Source: Psilocybe azurescens
Lineage: Eukaryota; Basidiomycota; Agaricomycetes; Agaricales; Agrocybaceae
Direction: 5' to 3'
DNA length: 32,517 bases
NCBI GenBank assembly: GCA_023853785.1
Contig: JAJIRX010000628.1
Location: 1-32,517 of the forward strand
The position numbers were made by a program, and so were the translations under genes. Below, piece by piece: positions 9,804-20,024 of this stretch. Position 1 is the first letter of the stretch, and each line of letters opens with the position of its first letter. The notes under the pieces were generated by a model. It made no database searches, was not told the DNA's origin, and saw only the letters and a program-made list of their open reading frames with translations.

Positions 9804-10399
9804 TAAAGTACACCTCAATCCCTATTCTTTATTATACATAAGACTATGGTTCTTTATCTAAGGAGGAAATATATATATCTCCTCCCCTATGCACTCATAC
9901 CTTGGTTGCTATCATTACAGACTGAGGTATGCCCATTATTTATATGGACCATTTATTATATATCTGACAGACTCATAGTTTACTTATTCTGTCTGTCTAG
10001 GTCTAGATTTTCTACAATATCAAAGCAAATTTACAAAATATTTGTGATCTTGCTGACAATGTGGTTAAACCTCTTGATTCTATATCCTCCATACTTTGTC
10101 CTTGATTCATCAAGTACAGCCAAGACAATATCAAAGGGGCTAAGACCCCAGCATGTAATATTGCAAGAACTTGGGTAAACTAGAGTGAGCTGCCGCAGCT
10201 GGTGGCTCATGCCTTGCTTGCCAAAAATGATATTACAAGGTGCGGGAATAGCTTATCTTCCGGTCACATGTTAAGGTATTACAAGGAAATTTTGCATGCT
10301 CGGCTTGTGAGAATCTTGAAGCCAAGTCACTTTAACTAATATAAATGCACGTTGAATTCTATTACAATATGAATTAATAGAATAGCCTAACATATATAT
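9804..10399. other. AT-rich stretch with eroded coding-like sequence
   Basis: No intact gene is visible. One plus frame (9846-10178) is open for 110 codons but is very hydrophobic and AT-driven. Another frame, at about 10012-10340, reads amphipathic segments such as NLQNICDLADNVVKPLDSIS and later HALLAKNDITRCGNSLSSGH, separated by stops. This looks like decayed coding sequence of unknown origin, possibly of a mobile element. Confidence 0.3.
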
Positions 10400-10858
10400 G
10401 TCGTTGTCACTATCATTTGAGTATTCGAGAAAAGTCTCCCTGGCTCCTCCTGAAATTCCTAAAACTCGTATGATGCTGAGCTTGACGGAGGAATGAATGT
10501 GACAGAAGAAGCATCCCCTGGCTTGGGGTCTAGGGTGGTCCCTGGCACTGAAACAATAGGTGGAGGGTCGCAATTTGCAGTAGATGTTGGAGATGTTGCA
10601 GTGACTAGAAAAACCGAAAAGCGGCAGTCGGTGCTGACATGACCACTCAAAGGATTGTGTGTACTTCGAAATTTTGGTATACTTAGAGGTGATGCTGAAG
10701 GCTGAATATCAGGATCTGAGGTGGAGGCATTGGGAATATAAGATACGAGCTCAACCGGTGATGATGGTCAAGGCAGAAGTTATACGACACAGGCGCCACT
10801 GTATGAACCTGAATTCGAACGCTATTTCGGGCATTGGTTTACAACAATGATTCCTTTA
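10400..10858 (+). pseudogene. Decayed coding remnant, unrecognised
   Basis: Successive plus frames with protein-like composition follow one another with stops and shifts: FEYSRKVSLAPPEIPKTRM near 10416-10470, then DGGMNVTEEASPGLG...TRKTEKRQSVLT to about 10645, then TGDDGQGRSYTTQAPLYEPE...WFTTMIPL to about 10858. No family is recognised. The minus strand also has a 63-codon frame here (10459-10650). I favour a decayed gene on the plus strand. Confidence 0.25.
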
Positions 10859-12184
10859 TGATGTGATGCCTAGAAGGAGGAGCACCCGGCTTTTGAGACG
10901 CCATAATAGTACCGCCATTTTGTTTTGCGGTCGATATGTTCCGTCATTCAAGCCTTTGTTCTCCTCACAATCTTCGTCAATAAAGGTGTTTTTGAAAACA
11001 CTTCAACTCTCCAAGTGAGACTCCGCTTTTCCAGGCTAGCGCGCAGCTTTGAAAGTTTCGTGTATATGACCCTTACACATATTGGTGGTTTAAGATGGAT
11101 GAGACAAGAGTCAACACTATTTAAATCGTACAGCACGCATAATGGAAGATCCAGAGCACAAGCAAGCAAGCAACAATGTCCGCAGATATCAAATAAGCTC
11201 GAGCTGTAGCCAGAGTGAAAGTGTCAAACAGGTCGTCTACGTTTAGTATTGTGTATCTGCTGTTCCAAGAGCGTTGTGTATGTCCCAGGGCCAGTATCAG
11301 AGACGGGCAATGTGTCCAGAGCGCAACCAGAGCAGCCAATTGCCCAAGTTGGAGCAAAGTTGGAGTGACGACTCTCAAGGCCTCACGCGCACGAGTGGCA
11401 AGAGTCGGTGTCTGAGTTTGAAACACTGTCTGGGATTAAAATGTTGACCCGACCATTTCCGAGCCTGTGAACGCGTCTTTAACGACGCCGCGACGCGGTT
11501 CATGTCTCTTTGGACTTTTGCACACATGCACCGTGTTCCTCTCTTTCTGCGAGATCTAATGTCTGAGTCGTTAAATTCTTTAACATGCTATATCATGTCC
11601 ATGACTCGAGCTACTTGACATTGTCTTTTTCTGCGCCGAGTACTTGGCTTGGTATCCGCAGTGAGGATGTAACGTCGATCCGACAACCTGTAAGCCAAGT
11701 TCATACACTTATATACTTCTTACACATGTCATACAAATTAAAAAATCTCCACTCACAGTCTAATCATCGTCTTTCTTTTTCAACGTTCAGCAAATGGACT
11801 GACCGGTCGAGCGGCTTGCTGTTCTGATTCAAATTGCCAACTTGTCAAGTCACTTGTTCTTTGAGAGGCATGGACCTTCTGCGCATCTATTCACGAAAGA
11901 AACAGATAGCGCGGCCGAATTTTCTCAACAGGCATGTCGTTTTTGGCCAACATGATTCAGCCGTTCTGCGTGAATCCAGTGGTTGAAAGGAAAAGCTCCT
12001 TAGTCAATCGCCATTCTGTCGCCGCCTGTCAAGGAATTGATGCGTTCGATCCCTCACCGGTTCGCCTGCTCAAAAGGATGTGACAATCAAATGTTTTTGC
12101 CATGAGGTTGCCTCACCGTTCTCTCATCGAGGCCAAACATCTAACGCTACATCTACGGTTGCTCCAGTTTCTCAAAGGTTTGGG
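10859..12184. other. Intergenic, 1.3 kb upstream of the HMG-box gene
   Basis: No convincing gene was found. A minus frame at 11121-11426 codes for 101 residues with two hydrophobic segments, but lacks other support. The stretch at 11460-11500 is rich in CG. The lower part is likely promoter and 5' flank of the HMG-box gene. Confidence 0.4.
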
Positions 12185-12192
12185 CTATAAAT
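12185..12192 (+). promoter_or_regulatory. TATA-like box of the HMG-box gene
   Basis: CTATAAAT lies about 100 bp upstream of the ATG at 12290, a normal spacing when a short leader is allowed for. It is the only such motif in the preceding 300 bp. Confidence 0.5.
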
Positions 12193-12289
12193 TTGGTCAG
12201 AATGGCGGCATTTAGCAGGCTTCAATACCTTGATTTGAACGTTATCGATCACTTCTCTGACTTCTCAACCACCTCTATATTTTCCAAAC

Positions 12290-13741
12290 ATGCCTGCATT
12301 CCGCAATGTCGCACCCTTCCGACATTCAGGACGACTCGCAAGTCACATACCGGTCACTTATGACAGTGCGTTGAAGTGCTAATTTTGTTTCTCCTTCTTC
12401 ACTTATTGCTATCACCATTTGATTCTGCAGAGGATGGCTGGCAAGTCGCCGATCACGAGGTCAAGATCGAGCCCTTTGATATGTCGATTCAGATCCCTTC
12501 ATCTCTTTCACCCTCCCTCATTTCACCCTTGCCATCTAATTTTGAGCACGCATCTCCCATTTCCAAATCAGAGAACCCAGCGTCTCCCCTTGCAGATCCT
12601 CCCTTCGATGTCGACGCGCCTTCCACTGTCCCATCGCGTAAGAATAGTCATGCGCGTCGTCGCGACCCAGGTCATATCCCCCGACCCCGCAATGCCTTCA
12701 TTTTCTTCCGCTCTGCATACATTAATAGCGGATCTGCCACCGGGGAGGGACAACAGAATGAACTCAGCAGGCATGCAGGGAAAGTCTGGAACAAGATGAC
12801 AGAGGAAGAGAAGCGACCTTTTGTGAGTTCGCAGCGATTGAGAAGGAGGAGCATCAAGCCAAACATCCCGGCTATGTGTATTCTCCTGGACGCAGCGGTG
12901 GCAAGAGTAAACCGAAGCCGTTCAGCGCACCTGTGAAGAAGGGAAAGGCTTCGACTGTGCTTAAATGCAATCGGTCACCGTTATCGGATACGCTCCCCAA
13001 ACCGTCTTCGCCTGTCTCGCTAAATGTGCCGACTGTTTGCCTTCCCAATAAATCTGGCGCAGCTGCTCAACGCGCCGTTCGTGGGCTTTCACAGACTCCG
13101 TTGTCAGATTCATTTATTCAACACTCTCCAATCTCTGACGAACTTCAGTATCCTACATATTTCTTCTCCGGAAACAACGGTGTTCCTCCTCTTCCTCATA
13201 CTGAGATTCCAGAGCTGGAATATACCCCAAGGATCAAACAAGAGGTACATTATGCCAATCATGTCTCAATGCCTCATATTTATGCTTACATTCTCAACAG
13301 GAATTTCTTGAGGGCGAACGTGAACCACCTTCGCCGTTCCATCCCCACCTCGATCCCGTAATAGGGCAATATGCGTACCAGCAATACACCCACGACTTCA
13401 TGTCTGCATCCATGCCTACACTCCCACTCATGTCTCCATCTTCCGAATTTTACGACGACCCTGTCGTTAACATCCATCCGGTCACAGCTATCGACCCCCG
13501 TGCATGTTCCTATCCTCCCGCACCTTCGCCATTGCTATGTGATAGTTCTTACCCTAGTGCCGACTTGGTGTCATCGAACTACCCATTCGGTGACGAAGGC
13601 GACTCGATGATGCAGCAATACACCAACGACTTGCCGGAGCAAGCGAAGGTGGCTTCTGAGTCTACTCATTGCGATTTTGGAATGGAGGAGAATCAAGATG
13701 CGTTCATCAAGCAATTCTTCGATTTCGATCTTTGTACTTGA
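12290..13741 (+). CDS. HMG-box transcription factor (MATA/SOX-like HMG class)
   Basis: Exons are 12290-12365, 12431-13244 and 13301-13741, with introns of 65 and 56 nt (GTGCGT...CAG, GTACAT...CAG). The sum plus one base gives 443 residues. A single HMG box begins near residue 107 with HIPRPRNAFIFFRSAYINS, continues LSRHAGKVWNKMTEEEKRPF, and ends EKEEHQAKHPGYVYSPG. This is the sequence-specific, single-box type seen in fungal mating and developmental regulators such as Prf1, Mat2 and Pcc1. Whether it is an orthologue of any of these is inference. The flanks are Ser/Pro-rich and the C-terminus is acidic (DAFIKQFFDFDLCT). One base is missing from the frame at the TTTT run 12819-12822, in the middle of the box. 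Restoring it keeps the conserved helix 3, so an assembly indel is more likely than gene death. Confidence 0.85.
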
Positions 13742-14037
13742 CTTTCTCAACTTTCGGGCACCGTTGTATTTCTGTCCTGTGTTTACTCGTACACTTCTCA
13801 TAAAACATATATTGCACACATCTTAGAAATTGTCCTGTAACTAGAGGCCATGACGTTGGCCTTTCTTCTTTCTATCGCATCGTCCCCATCCCATCTCCCT
13901 ATAGCTTATACTAGTGATAGTTATGTTAAACGATATTTATTGCCCAAGATAAGAGAGAAATCCTAATTAACTACAGGAATATTATATGATGAGAAAGCTG
14001 GGTTCGTAATATTGGGTATTAATGTAGTGCGATGGAC

Positions 14038-14483
14038 TTAGAACTTGTTGGCTTCTTGCTGAGCCTGGCCCTTGTCATGTTGGATGTTTCCTGAAAATCG
14101 AATGCATTTGAGATCCTCTTCCACCTAACAATAGAACAAGTTATACATACCTGAAAACTCTTGTGCCCTGTCACCAGTGAGTGCACCGACAACCGCGTCT
14201 TTCTTGCCTGCTAGCCGATCTGCAGTACCTTCGACGTAGGCTTTGGCCTGAGCGGCGTTATATTCAGCTTCGCCAGCGGCGTGCTCCTCCTTTCCGGATT
14301 GCTGCCATGAGGTAGCGCCTGTGACGTTGCCGATGGCCTCCACAACTGTTCCTTTCACTGAGTGAATTTGACCGTTGATCTTACTATAATTAGAATATTA
14401 GCGTCGTTCTACCACTGAGTCAAATTATGAAGGACAAACCTGGGCTCCCCTGAGGCAGTATTGTCGACTGATTGAGATGCCAT
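14038..14483 (-). CDS. CsbD-like / Hmp1-type small stress protein, copy 1
   Basis: Exons on the minus strand are 14440-14483, 14151-14383 and 14038-14090, with introns of 56 and 60 nt. The total of 330 nt gives 109 residues and an intact frame. The core reads [49 protein letters not shown] and [20 protein letters not shown], then [13 protein letters not shown]. This is the glycine/alanine/lysine-rich repeat pattern of CsbD-family proteins. Fungal members are annotated after Ustilago Hmp1, described as binding mismatched and cruciform DNA. Family members are usually stress-inducible. The protein is small, hydrophilic and lacks a signal peptide. It lies head-to-head with a paralogue at 15007. 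Confidence 0.85.
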
Positions 14484-14576
14484 TGTTGTTTTCGAGTGGG
14501 GTTGATTGAAGTAGTTTGATTTACTATGTTGGGTGAGATTGCAATTGGTTGAGTATAACGGGCGATCTGCATTCGT

Positions 14577-14584
14577 CTTTTATA
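14577..14584 (-). promoter_or_regulatory. TATA box of CsbD-like copy 1
   Basis: TATAAAAG on the minus strand lies about 95 bp upstream of the ATG at 14483. Confidence 0.6.
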
Positions 14585-14689
14585 GGTGTTTCTCGCTCTG
14601 CCTACTGGAGATCGTGAACTATTTAGAATGTCGTAGAATAATATTGGTAAGTATCTATGTCGTGTACTTGGTAGCAATGGAAAATAGGG

Positions 14690-14697
14690 TGACGTCA
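14690..14697. promoter_or_regulatory. CRE-like palindrome in the shared CsbD promoter
   Basis: A perfect TGACGTCA octamer (ATF/CREB bZIP site) lies between the two divergent genes. Half-site-like GATGACGC and GGTGACGT follow within 45 bp. In fungi such sites serve Atf1/Sko1-type stress regulators, which suits the stress role of the family. This is inference. Confidence 0.55.
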
Positions 14698-14915
14698 CCA
14701 CCATTGCAAGCCATGTACGATGACGCGCTCGGTGACGTTTGCACGCATCATAAGCGCCCCACATTGCCTTATATGGAGCTTCCCATCATCACGGCAGTGT
14801 TGGAGCCACTTTCGACGTCCTTCAAACATTCCGTAGCATGATAATGAACGGACCTTGACGGAATACACTAGAGATCTTACCACAATTGGAAAGCTCGTAT
14901 GAACCCTCGAAATGC

Positions 14916-14923
14916 TATATAAG
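14916..14923 (+). promoter_or_regulatory. TATA box of CsbD-like copy 2
   Basis: TATATAAG lies about 85 bp before the ATG at 15007. Confidence 0.6.
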
Positions 14924-15006
14924 AGGCTTCAAGATTGAATGTTAGGACATCAGATCTTCATCCCAACTTTCTTACAACCTCATCCAATCAAACCAACTCA
15001 TTTATA

Positions 15007-15462
15007 ATGGCATCTTCATCCATCAACAACACTGCCTCCGGCGAGCAAGTATGTATACAAGTTCCGCACTAAAAATGGTAGAACACGCTCTCAATATAAA
15101 TTTCTCTCTCCAGCAAGACCACTGGTCAATTCCACTCCACCAAGGGCAACATCGTCGAGGCTATCGGCAACGTAACTGGCGCCACTTCATGGCAACAGTC
15201 CGGCAAGGAAGAGCACGCCGCTGGTGAGGGCCGAATACAAGGCCGCCCAGGCCAAAGGCTACGCCGAGGGCACAGCCGACCGCATTACCGGCAAGAAGGA
15301 CTCCGTCGTAGGAGCAATCACTGGCGACAAGTCCCAGCAGACTGCAGGTAAATAAACTTTCTTATTATACAGAGTTCGCGTTCATTAACGTATCTCTTCT
15401 TAATAGGCAATGCCCGACACGACAAAGGAGAGGCTCAGCAGGAGATCAACAAGAATGCCTAA
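15007..15462 (+). CDS. CsbD-like / Hmp1-type small stress protein, copy 2
   Basis: Exons are 15007-15048, 15118-15347 and 15407-15462. After removal of one base the total is 327 nt, 108 residues. The protein parallels its divergent neighbour: [41 protein letters not shown], then [20 protein letters not shown] and a C-terminal [14 protein letters not shown]. The second exon starts after CAAG (15114-15117), one of two close acceptors, because that choice keeps the frame. An extra G in GGG at 15228-15230 shifts the frame after HAAGE. Without the shift the rest is conserved, so an assembly indel is likely. Shared intron positions show both genes come from one duplication. Confidence 0.8.
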
Positions 15463-15905
15463 TTAGACACTCATCATTGTTCGCTAGCGTTCTCTCCAGC
15501 TTTCGTGGATTGCTTCCACTATCTTGGTAGCTTTGCTTATGGAGCATAGTATAAATACTGTAACATATGTAATTTCATGATTTAAATCGGATGAATCTAC
15601 CTATCAGATATGGCGATAAGATGACAAAGTGACAGTCGTTTGGGTATTTGAACATACGGTCACATGCACCTTGCAAAATTTAAGTAGATGGCACCCGACG
15701 CGAGTACTTACAGTAAATTATTATAGTTGGCATCGGATACTATTCAGAGGCGTGTGTATGAGAGAAACCCAAGATCCATGATTTTGAGCAGTACAGGGAT
15801 ACACATTTAATGAATTAAACGAGCAGTGCCATGACATGGTCGTCGCGAAAAACTGCACACCATGTCAGCTTTATGCGCCAGTTTCATGCAAATCAAACAT
15901 AACGA
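15463..15905. other. 3' flank with a lone family promoter element and conserved PPWV 3' block
   Basis: There is no gene here. A promoter-type element CATACGGTCACATG is at 15653-15666 without a gene on its left. From about 15786, GAGCAGTACAGGGATACACATTTAATGA begins the 3' flank shared with the PPWV copies ending at 20801 and 24294. The left border of the duplicated region therefore lies between 15462 and 15653. Confidence 0.6.
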
Positions 15906-16405
15906 TTAGTCAACAGCAATGCGATACCAGGTAGGGTCTTTCGTGAAACCGTCCTTGGCCATGAGGTTCTTTAACACCTCCAATTCATTGTCCGGAAAAG
16001 GAAATCCCTGTGAGGGCGTGTGCACTTGCGGAGAGACAATACAAGTCCTCGCCTGCCGTTGACCCAGCATGCCGAAATCTGTATGTTTGCCAACTTCCAG
16101 CCAAATGCATCGCCTTGTATTGCCGCCTGTAGCTCGAGGTGGTCAAAGATTTCATCATACCGGTCAGAATGTTCGTGTTCGGGACTCTCCTCCCGCTCTG
16201 ATGCTGGTGGCAGTACTTTTGTAATAGCCGCAAGAAGTTCATCTGCAGGAAGCAGGAATCCGAAAACCCATGGTGGATATCGCGTATCGGTACGACCCTT
16301 GCGAATAATCAGCCGAGCTGGCGAACGGGCTCTTCGGGATGCTACTAGTAGAGTCTTCCAGGATTAGTGTTTACTTATGATGTTCCGAGTATGATACTCA
16401 CACAT
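15906..16405 (-). CDS. PPWV-family protein, copy 1 (D type), one-base frame break
   Basis: No known domain is recognised. The coding part of exon 1 is ATG T (16402-16405), the intron is 16342-16401, and exon 2 is 16341-15906. The N-terminus is basic (MSSRRARSPARLII) and is followed by TRYPPWVFGFLLPADELLAA. The C-terminal half has RKCTRPHRDFL and ends WYRIAVD. A run of four A at 15996-15999 (plus strand) is five in copy 4, which is otherwise almost identical, so this copy has lost one base and its frame breaks after HRDFL. The copy-4 comparison supports a recent mutation or a read error. The region 15846-16420 is a duplicate of 21247-21820. Confidence 0.65.
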
Positions 16406-16503
16406 TTTGCGGTTTTCAAACGTATAATGTAAGTGGATGGATGCAAGTTTAGCTTTGCGCAAGTCCTGGGACCTGAATTGAGGCATTGAAGTTTAAATAC
16501 CTC

Positions 16504-16521
16504 AACATACGGTCACATGAC
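16504..16521 (-). promoter_or_regulatory. Shared promoter element of PPWV copy 1
   Basis: AACATACGGTCACATGAC lies 99-116 bp upstream of the ATG at 16405. GTCACATGAC is nearly self-complementary and contains a CACATG E-box-like core. The same element lies upstream of every copy that keeps a 5' end. Confidence 0.65.
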
Positions 16522-16756
16522 GTAGAAAGAGAACAATGGAGAACGGACGGCGTAGAACTACAAGTACAATCAGGTTGAGTCACATAATTGGTAGAGACGG
16601 TATAAGACAAATAGGAAGGTCATAATTTCGTGAAATACGGAGATACAAATACACTAAATAAAACGAGAGGCGATGGGGTGTAGTTGCGGCGAAAATCTGC
16701 ATATAAAATAAGCGCTATGGACTAAAATGGATAGACATAAAAATGAAACTTACTAA

Positions 16757-17251
16757 TCACTGAACAGCGACGCGGTACCAGGCGGGTTCTTTCGTGAAAC
16801 CTGCCTCAGCCATGATTTTCTTCATCACATCCAGTTTGTCGTCTTCGGGAAGGAAGTCCCTCGAAGGGCGTGTGCACTTAAGAAGGCTCAGGACAGTACG
16901 CTGCTTGCCATCTACGTAGCATGGAGCAGCGTTTATGGTTGCCCATTGCCAGCCAAAGGCATCACATTGCAGTGCTACCTGCATCTCGACATGATGAAGG
17001 ACATCGCTGTACTGTAAGAGTTGGGAGTCAAGATACCCGTCTCCCTCTAAAACAGATGGTGTAGATGATAATTTGGGAACAGCCGCTATAACTTCATCTA
17101 TAGAAAGATAGAATCCAAAACCCATGGTGGGTATCGGGTTTGTTCGCGCCTGCGGAGGATCAGCCGTGCTGGTGAACGACGCCTGCGGGAAGCTAGTATG
17201 TTCAAAATCAGCATTTCCATAATATTTTCCAATTATTTGAGTCTTACACAT
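16757..17251 (-). CDS. PPWV-family protein, copy 2 (Q type), one-base frame break
   Basis: The ATG T exon is 17248-17251, the intron 17193-17247 (55 nt, GTAAGA...TAG) and exon 2 is 17192-16757. It reads SRRRRSPARLILRRREQTRY, then FYLSIDEVIAAVPKLSSTPS, VEMQVALQCDAFGWQWATI, KCTRPSRDFLPEDDKLDVMK and ends WYRVAVQ. A run of four A at 17117-17120 is five in copy 7. This puts the PPWVFGF segment out of frame with the rest, and one added base restores 146 residues. It shares its long 3' flank (16530-16756) with copy 7. Function is unknown. The basic N-terminus could favour nuclear or nucleic-acid contact, but that is only a guess. Confidence 0.65.
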   Translation of the reverse strand: MCKTQIIGKYYGNADFEHTSFPQASFTSTADPPQARTNPIPTMGFGFYLSIDEVIAAVPKLSSTPSVLEGDGYLDSQLLQYSDVLHHVEMQVALQCDAFGWQWATINAAPCYVDGKQRTVLSLLKCTRPSRDFLPEDDKLDVMKKIMAEAGFTKEPAWYRVAVQ

Positions 17252-17330
17252 GTTGCGGATTTTAAAACGGATGGTATGAGTGGAAGGGCACAACAAGCAT
17301 GGCTTTGGGGAGCCCTGTTAAATATCTCAA

Positions 17331-17346
17331 CATTTGGTCACATGAC
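17331..17346 (-). promoter_or_regulatory. Shared promoter element of PPWV copy 2
   Basis: CATTTGGTCACATGAC lies 80-95 bp upstream of the ATG at 17251. It differs from the family consensus in the ATACG part only. Confidence 0.6.
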
Positions 17347-17774
17347 CTTAGATAACCGGACTCTGGCGACGCCGGACGGGCATCTGAATGGAGAATATAG
17401 CAAACACCCCGTTGTTCTAATTTCTTCGATTGTTCTATCCCTTGCCACAACCAAAGGCCGTTTTCCATCTCTTGGACATCTTCGTATCAAATTCTCACCC
17501 TCACAGAATGGAATGGAAGCTTAGAAGATCTATGCACCACTGCTCAGGCTCGGCGTAAATCACTTCATCAGGTATTGCCCATGACACTGTAATGTGACCA
17601 ACTACTGGTCATATTGCACGATAATTTCTCTTATGTTCTGGATATGTCATGCCTTACTCTATTAATGTAATTCGCAAAAGCGTGTGTCTTCAATGTCTTA
17701 GTGTTACCGGCTGCTAGGCAACTTTTGGGCCAGCTTGTGCGACAACATCATTGCTGTCGTTCTGGCCATATGTT

Positions 17775-17870
17775 ACATTGTGTTCTACCAATGTGACTGG
17801 TAAAAGAGGCGACAATGGCCAGTTCTTACATTGTCCTACCAAAAATAAGTGGTAGAAGGGACGACAATGT
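17775..17870. repeat. Two tandem hairpin-forming units
   Basis: Each unit of about 43-44 bp runs from ACATTGT and TCTACCA or CCTACCA to TGGTA, a purine stretch, and GACAATG on the other arm. In the second unit ACATTGTCCTACCA pairs with TGGTAG...GACAATGT around an 8-nt centre. A third half-unit (GTTGTTCTACCAATTTGA) lies near 17888. Regulatory sites or a tiny foldback element are both possible. Confidence 0.6.
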
Positions 17871-17970
17871 GCCCTCGCCCCATGTGCGTTGTTCTACCAA
17901 TTTGAATTGAGAAGGGATAATGAATTATGTTTGATCACCCCATTTGTCGAGATCTGGCTTCCAAATATTA

Positions 17971-17978
17971 TATAAAAA
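17971..17978 (+). promoter_or_regulatory. TATA box of gene X
   Basis: TATAAAAA lies 38-45 bp before the ATG at 18016, consistent with a very short leader. Confidence 0.6.
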
Positions 17979-18015
17979 GGCATCCGCTCACCAATCTATT
18001 CCAAATTTCAGCATA

Positions 18016-19331
18016 ATGGCACCTACCTCGCCCACCTCATCCGCCTCATCCGCTTCACAAGAACCGTCCGATTATATCACGCCGGAGCACGTACGCGTCG
18101 CTGTTTCATTTGCGTACTCCAGTTTTCATAACCCTCGAGGCCTGGAAAAATGTGGAATTCTCCTTGGAACGAAACCCTCAGTGGACTAGTGGCCCGGTAT
18201 AATGGCCTGTTCACTGTCCATGCGGAATATCCCATGTTTCTTCCATCATTGGTTGTCGAAGATCTTCAACTAAGGCAAAAGTTTGCGGAGCTCAATTTGA
18301 ACTATCATGATAAAACTGCCAGAGATAAGACTGTTGTAGACATCCACACTTCGACTAATGATATCGGTGAAGAACTTCCCATCATCAACGCCGAAGAGGT
18401 TACCACGTCTAATGATGCCCCGGGTCATCTTCCAATCACCAACACGGTGCGACGATCCGGAAGAATATCCGAGGTACAGCGCAAAGCTGCAGAAGAGAAA
18501 ATTAGAGCCCATGAGTCAATGATCCAGGATCTATGGCGGCAACGGGAGCGTCTTGTACTACTGCAGGAGGCCACTACATTCGAAAAAACCCCGTGCCTCA
18601 CATGGTTGGTAGAGAAGGTGACTCATTTTGCATATTATTTATATGTGCCGATGACTTACACATATGCCTGCAGCCGAGGATGTATACAGTGACGAAGAGT
18701 CGTTTCTTGATGAAGGAGTCTCTTATCAGAGTGCAGCTTCAGTTGCAGAACCCGGGGCTCTCAACTGGGCGCCTGACAATGTAGTCAACCATGTCGCATC
18801 CATCAAACTTCCCGAGGTCCTTGAGAATAGTCGTCTGCAAGATACGAAGCACTACCTACATCGTGCGGGAAGGAAGATTTACCATTATTGCCCAGCAATC
18901 ATCAACGAACTCAAGTCCGCTCCTCCAAGAAGTGTCGAAAACACGGTCGAAACTCACCATTTGAACATTCTTGATCGTCTGAGGCTAGCACAGGATGACC
19001 TTCTCGAATATTGCGTGGCATGTTTTGAATGTCATCGAGACGCCGACTCTGTGATTGCCATTGCCGGCGCTGGGCCATTCTGGAGCTGGTGTTGCGTACG
19101 CCGCAAAGACGTTCCCGAGTGGGATTGGACGTCTAATTGTCTAAAGGACAATTCGAAAGCATCAGTGAAAAGGTTTACACCAAATGGGACTTGCTTTTCG
19201 CCAAGAATGGTTATACAACTCTGGGAACCAAGACATCGGATGAACGACTCAACCAAATCAACAGAGATTACCTCTACCCAATGCTTACCGATGGCCACAC
19301 TCCTGCAGCACCCAATTTCACCTGGCACTAG
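18016..19331 (+). CDS. Gene X: unrecognised ~420-residue protein of the duplicated block
   Basis: Exons are 18016-18617 and 18674-19331, with a 56-nt intron (GTGACT...CAG). With three single-base corrections the length is 1263 nt, 420 residues. Corrections are needed at the A run 18146-18150, the A/C run 18583-18592, and near 19137. The N-terminus is Ser/Thr/Pro-rich (MAPTSPTSSASSASQEPSDY). A basic helical segment follows (RKAAEEKIRAHESMIQDLWR), then an acidic patch (EDVYSDEESFLDEG) and a C-terminal region with CVACFECHRDADSVIAIAG, FWSWCCVRRKDVPEWDW and DGHTPAAPNFTWH. I know no family with this pattern. A truncated relative of the C-terminal region lies at 25135-25450. The gene is divergent from PPWV copy 2. 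Confidence 0.6.
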
Positions 19332-19794
19332 TAGTCGTCTCTGGTCGCACTCTTACATCATACAAATACATGTCAGCATTTACGCCTCTCGTTTGATCAA
19401 CTTTACTATCAACATTACACATAAATCATGCCTTCGCCGCATCAGATCTTATAAACGCTAAGCTTACGTACACTGCAATACAAAATCACAGAATTAGACC
19501 AACTTCAATGCAGCTGGACCATCATGCGCACATAATTTGCTGACATGTATATACTGTTATTAAGAGAATGATGCAAAGCGACAATAATGAGGAAGTCATT
19601 TCACTGTTTCAGAAGTATAAGAACGCATCGATATCGTTGGGTACCGAACTCCCCCATCCGAGTCATTTCTCCCTTCTCTTCCACCACTTTCACCGGAAGA
19701 AGTGTTCCCACGCTTCATTCTCTCAAGTACACGGCTACACGTATCTCACTTGCAACATACGGATATGTCATCTACAGATTGATTGAATCCGAGA
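19332..19794. other. 3' flank of gene X
   Basis: No gene was found. The stretch at about 19660-19750 (TTTCACCGGAAGAAGTG, then TCTCAAGTACACGGCTA) resembles 25660-25760, so the duplicated X block extends several hundred bases beyond the stop codon. Confidence 0.45.
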
Positions 19795-19925
19795 ATTCAG
19801 TGTGGATATCGCGTATGTTCACGCCCACGGCAGATAATAAACCGAGTGACCGAGGTCTGAGGGAAGCTAACATCTAGAAAATCAGATGTCCCGTAAAATT
19901 TTCCAAGTATTGGAATCTTACACAA
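19795..19925 (-). pseudogene. PPWV-family 5' remnant, copy 9
   Basis: The former start is at 19923-19925, where ATG has become TTG. The intron (GTAAGA...TTAG, about 57 nt) and the start of exon 2 at 19866 (CTTCCCTCAGACCTCGGTCA) align with the Q-type copies. The coding frame is destroyed by substitutions and breaks off near 19795. A promoter element lies at the usual distance (20025-20039). Confidence 0.6.
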
Positions 19926-20024
19926 GCTGTGGTCTCTAACATAATAGTTTGACGAGTGGACGACGGGAAGTGCACAAGATGGATGCCGGCACTGGCTGGG
20001 CTTTGCCGAATTTAAGGTCTTTCA

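Larger units (their letters stand above)
17252..18015. other. Divergent promoter region between PPWV copy 2 and gene X
   Basis: No gene is seen. It holds the copy-2 promoter element, two hairpin units at 17775-17818 and 17828-17870, and a TATA box for gene X at 17971-17978. Confidence 0.5.

Noticed and set aside
10258..10270. CCGGTCACATG, similar to the PPWV promoter element
   Set aside because: Only the GGTCACATG part matches, no ATACG context and no PPWV gene nearby. Chance is sufficient.
11121..11426. 101-codon minus-strand frame with two hydrophobic segments
   Set aside because: No promoter or family resemblance. Similar frames are expected by chance in this GC range. Mentioned under the intergenic entry only.
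12040..12052. CGTTCGATCCC, close to a Pol III B-box
   Set aside because: No A-box at the right distance and no cloverleaf could be drawn, so not a tRNA gene.
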